Positions 1 to 12,391 of a stretch of DNA of 64,000 nt are shown piece after piece. The stretch's first letter is position 1; each line of letters starts with the position of its first letter. The translations under genes were made by a program, and so were the position numbers. The stretch is from Gordius sp. MW1 (taxonomy: Eukaryota; Nematomorpha; Gordioida; Gordea; Gordiidae). The notes below the pieces were generated by a model. It was not told the DNA's origin. It ran no database searches and worked only from the letters and a program-made list of their open reading frames with translations. The stretch lies in NCBI GenBank assembly GCA_964036665.1, contig OZ038526.1, positions 16,306,001 to 16,370,000 on the forward strand. Reading direction: 5' to 3'.

Positions 1-340
1 ACTTTGAAATCATGATCGCATGCAGCAGTTTTCAAAAATTAAGCACTCACGTTGCGATACAACAAACTAATCGCAACAATAAAACCTTGTCTTTTGTCAA
101 AATCATAGTTCTCGCAGCTTAAAACTTCTTTTCGGAAGTCAATCGAGGATACTAGGATTCTCAAATTGGCTTATTTATATATTTTTAAGCTCTTTCACAT
201 AGAATAACAAAAAATAAATATTTTTACCTCAAAATTTTTCACATTTTTTTCTTTCAACAGTATTCATCCGATAAAAGTTGTCCTTTTAGACACGATTTCC
301 ATGATAAAAAGTTAAAATTTGTCAGAATGAGAAAATTATT

Positions 341-684
341 ACTTTGAAATCATGATCGCATAGAGCAGTTTTCAAAAATTAAGCACTCACGTTGCGATAC
401 AACAAACTAATCGCAACAATAAAACCTTTTCTTTTGTCAAAATGATAGTTCTAGCAGCTTAAAACTTCTTTTCCGAAGTCAATCGAGGATAATAGGATTC
501 CCAAATTGGCTTACTTTTATATATTTTTTTAAGCTCTTACACATAGAATACAAAAAATAAATATTTTTACCTCAAAATTTTTCACATTTTTTTCTTTCAA
601 CCGTATTGATCCGATGAAAGTTGTCGTTTTCAGACACGATTTCCATGATAAAAAGTTAAAATTTATCAGAGACATAATATTATT
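341..684 (+). repeat. Representative 344-bp satellite monomer
   Basis: A full-length example of the repeat unit, starting at the ACTTTGAAATC landmark. The phase is arbitrary, since a tandem array has no natural start. The first third (about positions 1-100) is the G+C-richest part and contains the dyad. The stretch from about 190 to 260 is nearly pure A/T and varies most in homopolymer length. The preceding monomer (1-340) is 4 bp shorter because of small deletions in the TTACTTTTATATA and T-tract region. Confidence 0.95.
391..417. other. Inverted repeat (8-bp dyad) present in most monomers
   Basis: GTTGCGAT at 391-398 and ATCGCAAC at 410-417 are perfect reverse complements separated by 11 bases. 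The same structure sits at 51-77 in the first monomer and recurs with a period of about 344 bp. It is the most obvious G+C-containing symmetric element in an otherwise A/T-rich unit. It could be a protein-binding dyad or a small hairpin. Several variants break it: GTTGCTAT (for example 1080), ATCGCCAC (for example 7634), ATATCAAC (G-type monomers), and a deletion of the left arm (18283). Confidence 0.85.
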
Positions 685-3600
685 ACTTTGAAATCATGAT
701 CGCATAGAGCAGTTTTCAAAAATTAAGCACTCACGTTGCGATACAACAAACTAATCGCAACAATAAAACCTTGTCTTTTGTCAAAATGATAGTTCTCGCA
801 GCTTTAAACTTCTTTTCCGAAGTCAATCGAGGATAATAGGATTCTCAAATTGGCTTACTTTTATATATTATTTCAAGCTCTTTCACATAGAATAACAAAA
901 AATAAATATTTTTACCTCAAAATTTTCCACATTTTTTTCTTTCAACCGTATTCATCCGATGAAAGTTGTCGTTTTCAGATACGATTTTGATGATAAAAAG
1001 TTAAAATTTATCAGAATAAGAAAACTATTACTTTGAAATCATGATCGCATAGAGCAGTTTTCAAAAATGAAGCACTCACGTTGCTATACAACAAACTAAT
1101 CGCAACAATAAAACCTTGTCTTTTGTCAAAATGATAGTTCTCGCAGCTTAAAACTTCTTATCCGAAGTCAATCGAGGATACTAGGATTCTCAAATTGGCT
1201 TATTTATATATTTTTAAGCTCTTTCTCATAGAATAACAAAAATAAATATTTTTACCTCAAAATTTTTCACATTATTTTCTTTCAACCGTATTCATCCGAT
1301 AAAAGTTGTCGTTTTTAGACACGATTTCCATGATAAAAAGTTAAAATTTGTCAGAATCAGAAAACTATTACTTTGAAATCATGATCGCATAGAGCAGTTT
1401 TCAAAAATTAAGCACTCACGTTGCTATACAACAAACTAATCGCAACAATAAAACCTTGTCTTTTGTCAAAATGATAGTTCTCGCAGCTTAAAACTTCTTT
1501 TCCGAAGTCAATCGAGGATACTAGGATTCTCAAATTGGCTTATTTATATATTTTTAAGCTCTTTCACATAGAATAACAAAAAATAAATATTTTTACCTCA
1601 AAATTTTTCACATTTTTTTCTTTCAACCGTATTGATCGGATGAAAGTTGTCGTTTTCAGACACGATATCCATGATAAAAAGTTAAAATTTATCAGAGACA
1701 TAATATTATTACTTTGAAATCATGATCGCATAAAGCAGTTTTCAAAAATTAAGCACTCACGTTGCGATACAACAAACTAATCGCAACAATAAAACCTTGT
1801 CTTTTGTCAAAATGATAGTTCTCGCAGCTTAAAACTTCTTTTCCGAAGTCAATCGAGGATAATAGTTCTCAAATTGGCTTACTTTTATATATTTTTTTAA
1901 GCTCTTTCACATAGAATAACAAAATGTAAATATTTTTACCTCAAAATTTTTCACATTTTTTTCTTTCAACCGTATTCATCCGATGAAAGTTGTCGTTTTC
2001 AGATACGATTTTCACGATAAAAAGTTAAAATTTATCAGAATAAGAAAACTATTACTTTGAAATCATGATCGCATAGAGCAGTTTTCAAAAATTAAGCACT
2101 CACGTTGCGATACAACAAACTAATCGCAACAATAAAACCTTGTCTTTTGTCAAAATGATAGTTCTCGCAACTTAAAACGTCTTTTCGGAAGTCAATGCAG
2201 GATAATAGGATTCTCAAATTGGCTTACTTTTATATATTTTTTCAAGCTCTTTCCCATAGAATAACAAAAAAAGATATATTTTTACCTCAAAATTTTTCAT
2301 ATTTTTTTCTTTCAACCGTATTCATCCGATGAAAGTTGTCGTTTTCAGACACGATTTCCATGATAAAAAGTTAAAATTTATCAGAATCAGAAAACTATTA
2401 CTTTGAAATCAAGATCGCATAGAGCAGTTTTCAAAAATGAAGCACTCACGTTGCTATACAACAAACTAATCGCAACAATAAAACCTTGTCTTTTGTCAAA
2501 ATGATAGTTCTCGCAGCTTAAAACTTCTTTTCCGAAGTCAATCGAGGATACTAGGATTCCCAAATTGGCTTACTTTTATATATTTTTTTAAGCTCTTTCA
2601 CATAGAATAACAAAAAATAAATATTTTTACCTCAGAATTTTTCACATTTTTTTCTTTCAACCGTATTGATCCGATGAAAGTTGTCGTTTTCAGACACGAT
2701 TTCCATGATAAAAAGTTAAAATTTATCAGAGACATAATACTATTACTTTGAAATCATGATCCCATAGAGCAGTTTTCAAAAATTAAGCACTCACGTTGCG
2801 ATACAACAAACTAATCGCAACAACAAAACCTTGTATTTTGTCAAAATGATAGTTCTCGCAGCTTAAAACTTCTTTTCCGAAGTCAATCGAGGATAATAGG
2901 ATTCTCAAATTGACTTACTTTTATATATTTTTTCAAGCTCTTTCACATAGAATAACAAAAAAATAAGTATTTTTACCTCAAAATTTTTCATATTTTTTTC
3001 TTTCAACCGTATTGATCCGATGAAAGTTGTCGTTTTCAGACACGATTTCCATGATAAAAAGTTAAAATTTATCAGAATCAGAAACTATTACTTTGAAATC
3101 ATGATCGCATAGAGCAGTTTTCAAAAATGAAGCACTCACGTTGCTATACAACAAACTAATCGCAACAACAAAACCTTGTCTTTTGTCAAAATGATAGTTC
3201 TCGCAGATTAAAACTTCTTTTCCGAAGTCAATCGAGGATAATAGGATACTCAAATTGACTTACTTTTATATATTTTTTCAAGCTCTTTCACATAGAATAA
3301 CAAAAAATAAATATTTTTACCTCAAAATTTTTCACATTTTTTTCTTTCAACCGTATTGATCCGATGAAAGTTGTCGTTTTCAGACACGATTTCCATGATA
3401 AAAAGTTAAAATTTATCAGAGACATAATACTATTACTTTGAAATCATGATCCCATAGAGCAGTTTTCAAAAATTAAGCACTCACGTTGCGATACAACAAA
3501 CTAATCGCAACAATAAAACCTTGTATTTTGTCAAAATGATAGTTCTCGCAGCTTAAAACTTCTTTTCCGAAGTCAATCGAGGATAATAGGATACTCAAAT

Positions 3601-6600
3601 TGACTTACTTTTATATATTTTTTCAAGCTCTTTCACATAGAATAACAAAAAATAAATATTTTTACCTCAAAATTTTTCACATTTTTTTCTTTCAACCGTA
3701 TTCATCCGATAAAAGTTGTCGTTTTCAGACCCGATTTCCATGATAAAAAGTTAAAATATATCAGAATCAGAAAACTATTACTTTGAAATCATGATCGCAT
3801 ACAGCAGTTTTCAAAAATTAAGCACTCACGTTGCGATACAACAAACTAATCGCAACAATAAAACCTTGTCTTTTGTCAAAATCATAGTTCTCGCAGCTTA
3901 AAACTTCTTTTCGGCAGTCAATCCAGGATAATAGGATTCTCAAATTGACTTACTTTTATATATTTTTTCATGCTCTTTCACATAGAATCGAAAAAAATTA
4001 ATATTTTTACCTCAAAATTTTTCACATATTTTTCTTTGAACCGTATTCATCCGATGAAAGTTGTCGTTTTCAGACGTGGTTTCTATGATCCCAAGTAAAA
4101 ATTTATCAGAATTTAAAAACTATTACTTTGAAATCATGATCGCATAGAGCAGTTTTCAAAAATTAAGCACTCACGTTGCGATACAACAAACTAATCGCAA
4201 CAATAAAACGTTGTCTTTTGTCAAAATGATAGTTCTCGCAGCTTAAAACCTCTTTTCGGAAGTCAATCGAGGAATAGGATTCTCAAATTGGCTTACTTTT
4301 ATATATTTTTTCAATCTCTTTCACATAGAATAACAAAAAAATGAGTATTTTTACCTCAAAATTTTTCATATTTTTTTCTTTCAACCGTATTTATCCGATG
4401 AAAGTTGTCGTTTTCAGACACGATTTCCATGATAAAAAGTTAAAATTTAATAGAAACCAGAAAACTATTACTTTGAAATCATGATCGCATAGAGCAGTTT
4501 TTAAAAATTAAGCCCTCACGTTGCGATACAACAAACTAATCGCAACAATAAAACCTTGTCTTTTGTCAAAATCATAGTTCTCGCAGCTTAAAACTTCTTT
4601 TCGGAAGTCAATCGAGGATACTAGGATTCTCAAATTGGCTTATTTATATATTTTTAAGCTCTTTCACATAGAATAACAAAAAATAAATATTTTTACCTCA
4701 AAATTTTTACATATTTTTCTTTGAACCGTATTCATCCGATGAAAGTTGTCGTTTTCAGACGTGGTTTCTATGATCCCAAGTAAAAATTTATCAGAATTTA
4801 AAAACTATTACTTTGAAATCATGATCGCATAGAGCAGTTTTCAAAAATTAAGCACTCACGTTGCGATACAACAAACTAATCGCAACAATAAAACGTTGTC
4901 TTTTGTCAAAATGATAGTTCTCGCAGCTTAAAACCTCTTTTCGGAAGTCAATCGAGGATAATAGGATTCTCAAATTGGCTTACTTTTATATATTTTTTCA
5001 AGCTCTTTCACATAGAATAACAAAAAAAAATGAGTATTTTTACCTCAATTTTTCATACTTTTTTCTTTCAACCGTATTCATCCGATGAAAGTTGTCGTTT
5101 TCAGACACGATTTCCATGATAAAAAGTTAAAATTTAATAGAAACCAGAAAACTATTACTTTGAAATCATGATCGCATAGAGCAGTTTTTAAAAATTAAGC
5201 CCTCACGTTGCGATACAACAAACTAATCGCAACAATAAAGCCTTGTCTTTTGTCAAAATGATAGTTCTCGCAGCTTAAAACTTCTTTTCCGAAGTCAATC
5301 GAGGATAATAGGATTCTCAAATTGGCTTACTTTTATATATTATTTCAAGCTCTTTGAATAGAATAAAAATAAATATTTTTACCTCAAAATTTTTCACATT
5401 TTTTTCTTTCAACCGTATTCATCCGATAAAAGTTGTCGTTTTCAGACACGATTTCCATGATAAAAAGTTAAAATATATCAGAATCAGAAAACTATTACTT
5501 TGAAATCATGATCGCATAAAGCAGTTTTCAAAAATTAAGCACTCACGTTGCGATACAACAAACTAATCGCAACAATAAAACATTGTCTTTTGTCAAAATC
5601 ATAGTTCTCGCAGCTTAAAACTTCTTTTCCGAAGTCAATCGAGGATACTAGGATTCTCAAATTGGCTTATTTATATAATTTTAAGCTCTTTCTCATAGAA
5701 TAACAAAAAATAAATATTTTTACCTCAAAATTTTTCACATTTTTTTCTTTCAACCGTATTCATCCGATAAAAGTTGTCGTTTTTAGACACGATTTCCATG
5801 ATAAAAAGTTAAAATTTGTCAGAATCAGAAAACTATTACTTTGAAATCATGATCGCATAGAGCAGTTTTCAAAAATTAAGCACTCACGTTGCGATACAAC
5901 AAACTAATCGCAACAATAAAACCTTTTCTTTTGTCAAAATGAAAGTTCTCGCAGCTTAAAACTTCTTTTCCGAAGTCAATCGAGGATAATAGGATTCCCA
6001 AATTGGCTTACTTTTATATATTTTTTTAAGCTCTTTCACATAGAATAACAAAAAATAAATATTTTTATCTCAAAATTTTTCACATTTTTTTCTTTTAACC
6101 GTATTGATCCGATGAAAGTTGTCGTTTTCAGACACGATTTACATGATAAAAAGTTAAAATTTATCATAGACATAATATTACTACTTTGAAATCATGATCG
6201 CATAGAGCAGTTTTCAAAAATTAAGCACTCACGTTGCGATACAACAAACTAATCGCAACAATAAAACCTTGTCTTTTGTCAAAATGATAGTTCTCGCAGC
6301 TTAAAACTTCTTTTCCGAAGTCAATCGAGGATAATAGGATTCTCAAATTGGCTTACTTTTATATATTTTTTCAAGCTCTTTCACATAGAATAACAAAATG
6401 TAAATATTTTTACCTCAAAATTTTTTACATTTTTTTCTTTCAACCGTATTCATCCGATGAAAGTTGTCGTTTTCAGATACGATTTTCACGATAAAAAGTT
6501 AAAATTTATCAGAATAAGAAAACTATTACTTTGAAATCATGATCGCATAGAGCAGTTTTCAAAAATTAAGCACTCACGTTGCGATACAACAAACTAATCG

Positions 6601-6873
6601 CAACAATAAAACCTTGTCTTTTGTCAAAATGATAGTTCTCGCAACTTAAAACTTCTTTTCGGAAGTCAATGCAGGATAATAGGATTCTCAAATTGGCTTA
6701 CTTTTATATATTTTTTCAAGCTCTTTCCCATAGAATAACAAAAAAAGAAGTATTTTTACCTCAAAATTTTTCATATTTTTTTCTTTCAACCGTATTGATC
6801 CGATGAAAGTTGTCGTTTTTAGACACGATTTCCATGATAAAAAGTTAAAATTTATCAGAGACATAATACTATT

Positions 6874-7908
6874 ACTTTGAAATCATGATCCCATAGAGCA
6901 GTTTTCAAAAATTAAGCACTCACGTTGCGATACAACAAACTAATCGCAACAATAAAACCTTGTATTTTGTCAAAATGATAGTTCTCGCAGCTTAAAACTT
7001 CTTTTCCGAAGTCAATCGAGGATAATAGGATTCTCAAATTGACTTACTTTTATATATTTTTTCAAGCTCTTTCACATAGAATAACAAAAAAATAAGTATT
7101 TTTACCTCAAAATTCTTCATATTTTTTTCTTTCAACCGTATTGATCCGATGAAAGTTGTCGTTTTCAGACACGATTTCCATGATAAAAAGTTAAAATTTA
7201 TCAGAATCAGAAAACTATTACTTTGAAATCATGATCGCATAGAGCAGTTTTCAAAAATGAAGCACTCACGTTGCTATACAACAAACTAATCGCAACAATA
7301 AAACCTTGTCTTTTGTCAAAATGATAGTTCTCGCAGCTTAAAACTTCTTTTCCGAAGTCAATCGGGGTACTAGGATTCCCAAATTGGCTTACTTTTATAT
7401 ATTTTTTTAAGCTCTTTCACATAGAATAACAAAAAATAAATATTTTTACCTCAAAATTTTTCACATTTTTTTCTTTCAACCGTATTGATCCGATGAAAGT
7501 TGTCGTTTTCAGACACGATTTCCATGATAAAAAGTTAAAATATATCAGAATAAGAAAACTATTACTTGAAAATCATGATCGCATAGAGCAGTTTTCAAAA
7601 ATTAAGCACTCACGTTGCGATACAACAAACTAATCGCCACAATAAAACCTTGTCTTTTGTCAAAATGATAGTTCTCGCAACTTAAAACTTCTTTTCGGAA
7701 GTCAATGCAGGATAATAGGATTCTCAAATTGGCTTACTTTTATATATTTTTTCAAGCTCTTTCACATAGAATAACAAAAAAATAAGTATTTTTACCTCAA
7801 AATTTTTCATATTTTTTCTTTCAACCGTATTCATCCGATGAAAGTTGTCGTTTTCAGACACGATTTCCATAATAAAAAGTTAAAATTTATCAGAATCAGA
7901 AAACTATT
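6874..7908. repeat. 3-monomer block, copied at 11356-12391
   Basis: Three monomers sharing rare variants with 11356-12391 at an offset of 4482-4483 bp (13 monomers). Shared marks are the GATCCCATAG start, the AATTCTTCATA variant, the shortened ATCGGGGTACTAGG segment and the CCATAATAAAAAG segment. The 1-bp offset change comes from a T-tract length difference near 7810. The block shows that the left part of the array has also been copied at a 13-monomer spacing. Confidence 0.8.
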
Positions 7909-8598
7909 ACTTTGAAATCATGATCGCATAGAGCAGTTTTCAAAAATTAAGCACTCACGTTGCGATACAACAAACTAATCGCAACAATAAAACCTTGTCT
8001 TTTGTCAAAATGATAGTTCTCGCAGCTTAAAACTTCTTTTCCGAAGTCAATCGAGGATAATAGGATTCCCAAATTGGCTTACTTTTATATATTTTTTTAA
8101 GCTCTTTCACATAGAATAACAAAAAATAAATATTTTTACCTCAAAATTTTTCACATTTTTTTCTTTCAACCGTATTCATCCGATGAAAGTTGTAGTTTTC
8201 AGACACGATTTCCATAATAAAAAGTTAAAACTTATCAGAATCAAAAAACTCTTACTTTGAAATCATGATCGCATAGAGCAGTTTTCAAAAATTAAGCACT
8301 CACGTTGCGATACAACAAACTAATCGCAACAATAAAACCTTGTCTTTTGTCAAAATGATAGTTCTCGCAGCTTAAAACTTCTTTTCCGAAGTAAATCGAG
8401 GATAATAGGATTCCCAAATTGGCTTACTTTTATATATTTTTTTAAGCTCTTTCACAAAGAATAACAAAAAATAAATATTTTTACCTCAAAATTTTTCACA
8501 TTTTTTTCTTTCAACCGTATTCATCCGATGAAAGTTGTAGTTTTCAGACACGATTTCCATAATAAAAAGTTAAAACTTATCAGAATCAAAAAACTCTT
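7909..8598. repeat. Pair of near-identical adjacent monomers
   Basis: Monomers starting at 7909 and 8254 both have the CCCAAATTGGC variant, AGTTGTAGTTTTC, CCATAATAAAAAG, AAACTTATCAG and the unusual AAAAAACTCTTAC end. They are the result of a single-monomer tandem duplication. The same variant reappears at about 9223, 10258, 13019, 16798 and 26058, always followed by a GCAGGG-type monomer. Confidence 0.75.
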
Positions 8599-9284
8599 AC
8601 TTTGAAATCATGATCGCATAGAGCAGTTTTCAAAAATTAAGCACTCACGTTGCGATACAACAAACTAATCGCAACAATAAAACCTTGTCTTTTGTCAAAA
8701 TGATAGTTCTCGCAACTTAAAACTTCTTTTCGGAAGTCAATGCAGGGTAATAGGATTCTCAAATTGGCTTACTTTTATATATTTTTTCAAGCTCTTTCAC
8801 ATAGAATAACAAAAAAAAAAGTATTTTTACCTCAAAATTTTTAATATTTTTTTCTTTCAACCGTATTCATCCGATGAAAGTTGTCGTTTTCAGACACGAT
8901 TTCCATAAAAAGTTAAAATTTATTAGAATCAGAAAATTATTACTTTGAAATCATGATCGCATAGAGCAGTTTTCAAAAATTAAGCACTCACGTTGCCATA
9001 CAAAACTAATCGCAACAATAAAACCTTGTCTTTTGTCAAAATGATAGTTCTCGCAGCTTAAAACTTCTTTTCCGAAGTAAATCGAGGATAATAGGATTCC
9101 CAAATTGGCTTACTTTTATATATTTTTTTAAGCTCTTTCACATAGAATAACAAAAAATAAATATTTTTACCTCAAAATTTTTCACATTTTTTTCTTTCAA
9201 CCGTATTCATCCGATGAAAGTTGTAGTTTTCAGACACGATTTCCATAATAAAAAGTTAAAACTTATCAGAATCAAAAAACTCTT

Positions 9285-10319
9285 ACTTTGAAATCATGAT
9301 CGCATAGAGCAGTTTTCAAAAATTAAGCACTCACGTTGCGATACAACAAACTAATCGCAACAATAAAACCTTGTCTTTTGTCAAAATGATAGTTCTCGCA
9401 ACTTAAAACTTCTTTTCGGAAGTCAATGCAGGGTAATAGGATTCTCAAATTGGCTTACTTTTATATATTTTTTCAAGCTCTTTCACATAGAATAACAAAA
9501 AAATAAGTATTTTTACCTCAAAAGTTTTCATATTTTTTACTTTCAACCGTATTCATCCGATGAAAGTTGTCGTTTTCAGACACGATTTCCATGATGAAAA
9601 GTTAAAATTTATCAGAATCAGAAAACTATTACTTTGAAATCATGATCGCATAGAGCAGTTTTCAAAAATTAAGCACTCACGTTGCGATACAACAAACTAA
9701 TCGCAACAATAAAACCTTGTCTTTTGTCAAAATGATAGTTCTCGCAGCTTAAAACTTCTTTTCCGAAGTCAATCGAGGATAATAGGATTCTCAAATTGGC
9801 TTACTTTTATATATTTTTTTAAGCTCTTTCACATAGAATAACACTAAATAAATATTTTTACCTTAAAATTTTTAATATTTTTTCTTTCAACCGTATTCAT
9901 CCGATGAAAGTTGTCGTTTTCAGACACGATTTCCATGATAAAAAGTTAAAATTTATCAGAATCAGAAAACTATTACTTTGAAATCATGATCGCATAGAGC
10001 AGTTTTCAAAAATGAAGCACTCACGTTGCTATACAACAAACTAATCGCAACAATAAAACCTTGTCTTTTGTCCAAATGATAGTTCTCGCAGCTTAAAACT
10101 TCTTTTCCGAAGTCAATCGAGGATACTAGGATTCCCAAATTGGCTTACTTTTATATATTTTTTTAAGCTCTTTCACATAGAATAACAAAAAATAAATATT
10201 TTTACCTCAAAATTTTTCACATTTTTTTCTTTCAACCGTATTCATCCGATGAAAGTTGTAGTTTTCAGACACGATTTCCATAATAAAAAGTTAAAATTTA
10301 TCTGAATCAAAAAACTCTT
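9285..10319. repeat. 3-monomer HOR, copy 1
   Basis: A 1035-bp block of three different monomers: a GCAGGGTAATAGG type with TTTTTTACTTTC and ATGATGAAAAG, an ACACTAAATAAAT/CCTTAAAATTTTT type, and a TTGCTATAC/CTAGGATTCCC type that ends in GTAGTTTTC. The same order is repeated immediately in 10320-11355, and the first two types recur together at 13081-13770. Confidence 0.82.
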
Positions 10320-11355
10320 ACTTTGAAATCATGATCGCATAGAGCAGTTTTCAAAAATTAAGCACTCACGTTGCGATACAACAAACTAATCGCAACAATA
10401 AAACCTTGTCTTTTGACAAAATGATAGTTCTCGCAACCTAAAACTTCTTTTCGGAAGTCAATGCAGGGTAATAGGATTCTCAAATTGGCTTACTTTTATA
10501 TATTTTTTCAAGCTCTTTCACATAGAATAACAAAAAAATAAGTATTTTTACCTCAAAAGTTTTCATATTTTTTACTTTCAACCGTATTCATCCGATGAAA
10601 GTTGTCGTTTTCAGACACGATTTCCATGATGAAAAGTTAAAATTTATCAGAATCAGAAAACTATTACTTTGAAATCATGATCGCATAGAGCAGTTTTCAA
10701 AAATTAAGCACTCACGTTGCGATACAACAAACTAATCGCAACAATAAAACCTTGTCTTTTGTCAAAATGATAGTTCTCGCAGCTTAAAACTTCTTTTCCG
10801 AAGTCAATCGAGGATAATAGGATTCTCAAATTGGCTTACTTTTATATATTTTTTTAAGCTCTTTCACATAGAATAACACTAAATAAATATTTTTACCTTA
10901 AAATTTTTAATATTTTTTTCTTTCAACCGTATTCATCCGATGAAAGTTGTCGTTTTCAGACACGATTTCCATGATAAAAAGTTAAAATTTATCAGAATCA
11001 GAAAACTATTACTTTGAAATCATGATCGCATAGAGCAGTTTTCAAAAATGAAGCACTCACGTTGCTATACAACAAACTAATCGCAACAATAAAACCTTGT
11101 CTTTTGTCAAAATGATAGTTCTCGCAGCTTAAAACTTCTTTTCCGAAGTCAATCGAGGATACTAGGATTCCCAAATTGGCTTACTTTTATATATTTTTTT
11201 AAGCTCTTTCACATAGAATAACAAAAAATAAATATTTTTACCTCAAAATTTTTCACATTTTTTTCTTTCAACCGTATTGATCCGATGAAAGTTGTCGTTT
11301 TCAGACACGATTTCCATGATAAAAAGTTAAAATTTATCAGAGACATAATACTATT
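10320..11355. repeat. 3-monomer HOR, copy 2
   Basis: A tandem copy of 9285-10319. Few differences are seen: GCAACCTAAAA instead of GCAACTTAAAA, TTTTGACAAAAT instead of TTTTGTCAAAAT, and a different end in the third monomer (GTATTGATCC and GAGACATAATAC instead of GTAGTTTTC). The altered third monomer leads straight into the block copied from 6874, so an exchange breakpoint probably lies inside that monomer. Confidence 0.8.
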
Positions 11356-12391
11356 ACTTTGAAATCATGATCCCATAGAGCAGTTTTCAAAAATTAAGCA
11401 CTCACGTTGCGATACAACAAACTAATCGCAACAATAAAACCTTGTATTTTGTCAAAATGATAGTTCTCGCAGCTTAAAACTTCTTTTCCGAAGTCAATCG
11501 AGGATAATAGGATTCTCAAATTGACTTACTTTTATATATTTTTTCAAGCTCTTTCACATAGAATAACAAAAAAATAAGTATTTTTACCTCAAAATTCTTC
11601 ATATTTTTTTCTTTCAACCGTATTGATCCGATGAAAGTTTTCGTTTTCAGACACGATTTCCATGATAAAAAGTTAAAATTTATCAGAATCAGAAAACTAT
11701 TACTTTGAAATCATGATCGCATAGAGCAGTTTTCAAAAATGAAGGACTCACGTTGCTATACAACAAACTAATCGCAACAATAAAACCTTGTCTTTTGTCA
11801 AAATGATAGTTCTCGCAGCTTAAAACTTCTTTTCCGAAGTCAATCGGGGTACTAGGATTCCCAAATTGGCTTACTTTTATATATTTTTTTAAGCTCTTTC
11901 ACATAGAATAACAAAAAATAAATATTTTTACCTCAAAATTTTTCACATTTTTTTCTTTCAACCGTATTGATCCGATGAAAGTTGTCGTTTTCAGACACGA
12001 TTTCCATGATAAAAAGTTAAAATATATCAGAATAAGAAAACTATTACTTTAAAATCATGATCGCATAGAGCAGTTTTCAAAAATTAAGCACTCACGTTGC
12101 GATACAACAAACTAATCGCCACAATAAAACCTTGTCTTTTGTCAAAATGATAGTTCTCGCAACTTAAAACTTCTTTTCGGAAGTCAATGCAGGATAATAA
12201 GACTCTCAAATTGGCTTACTTTTATATATTTTTTCAAGCTCTTTCACATAGAATAACAAAAAAATAAGTATTTTTACCTCAAAATTTTTCATATTTTTTT
12301 CTTTCAACCGTATTCATCCGATGAAAGTTGTCGTTTTCAGACACGATTTCCATAATAAAAAGTTAAAATTTATCAGAATCAGAAAACTATT
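11356..12391. repeat. Second copy of the 6874-7908 block
   Basis: Matches 6874-7908 for three monomers with only scattered substitutions (for example AAGTTTTCG for AAGTTGTCG and AAGGACTCACG for AAGCACTCACG). Similarity to the continuation of the first copy weakens at the next monomer, where the CCCAAATTGG and CTCAAATTGG variants differ. Confidence 0.78.

Noticed and set aside
120..150. Possible CENP-B box in the TTTTCGGAAGTC or TTCCGAAGTC segment
   Set aside because: Only a few bases resemble the known 17-bp box, and the essential spacing of CG-containing blocks is absent.
175..190. TATATA and T-rich words resembling promoters or yeast replication-origin consensus
   Set aside because: Such words are expected many times in 70% A+T sequence, and no transcript or gene is associated with them.
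3062..3253. A 63-codon minus-strand open frame
   Set aside because: It lies across satellite sequence and is broken in nearly all neighbouring monomers by ordinary substitutions. It is a chance open frame.
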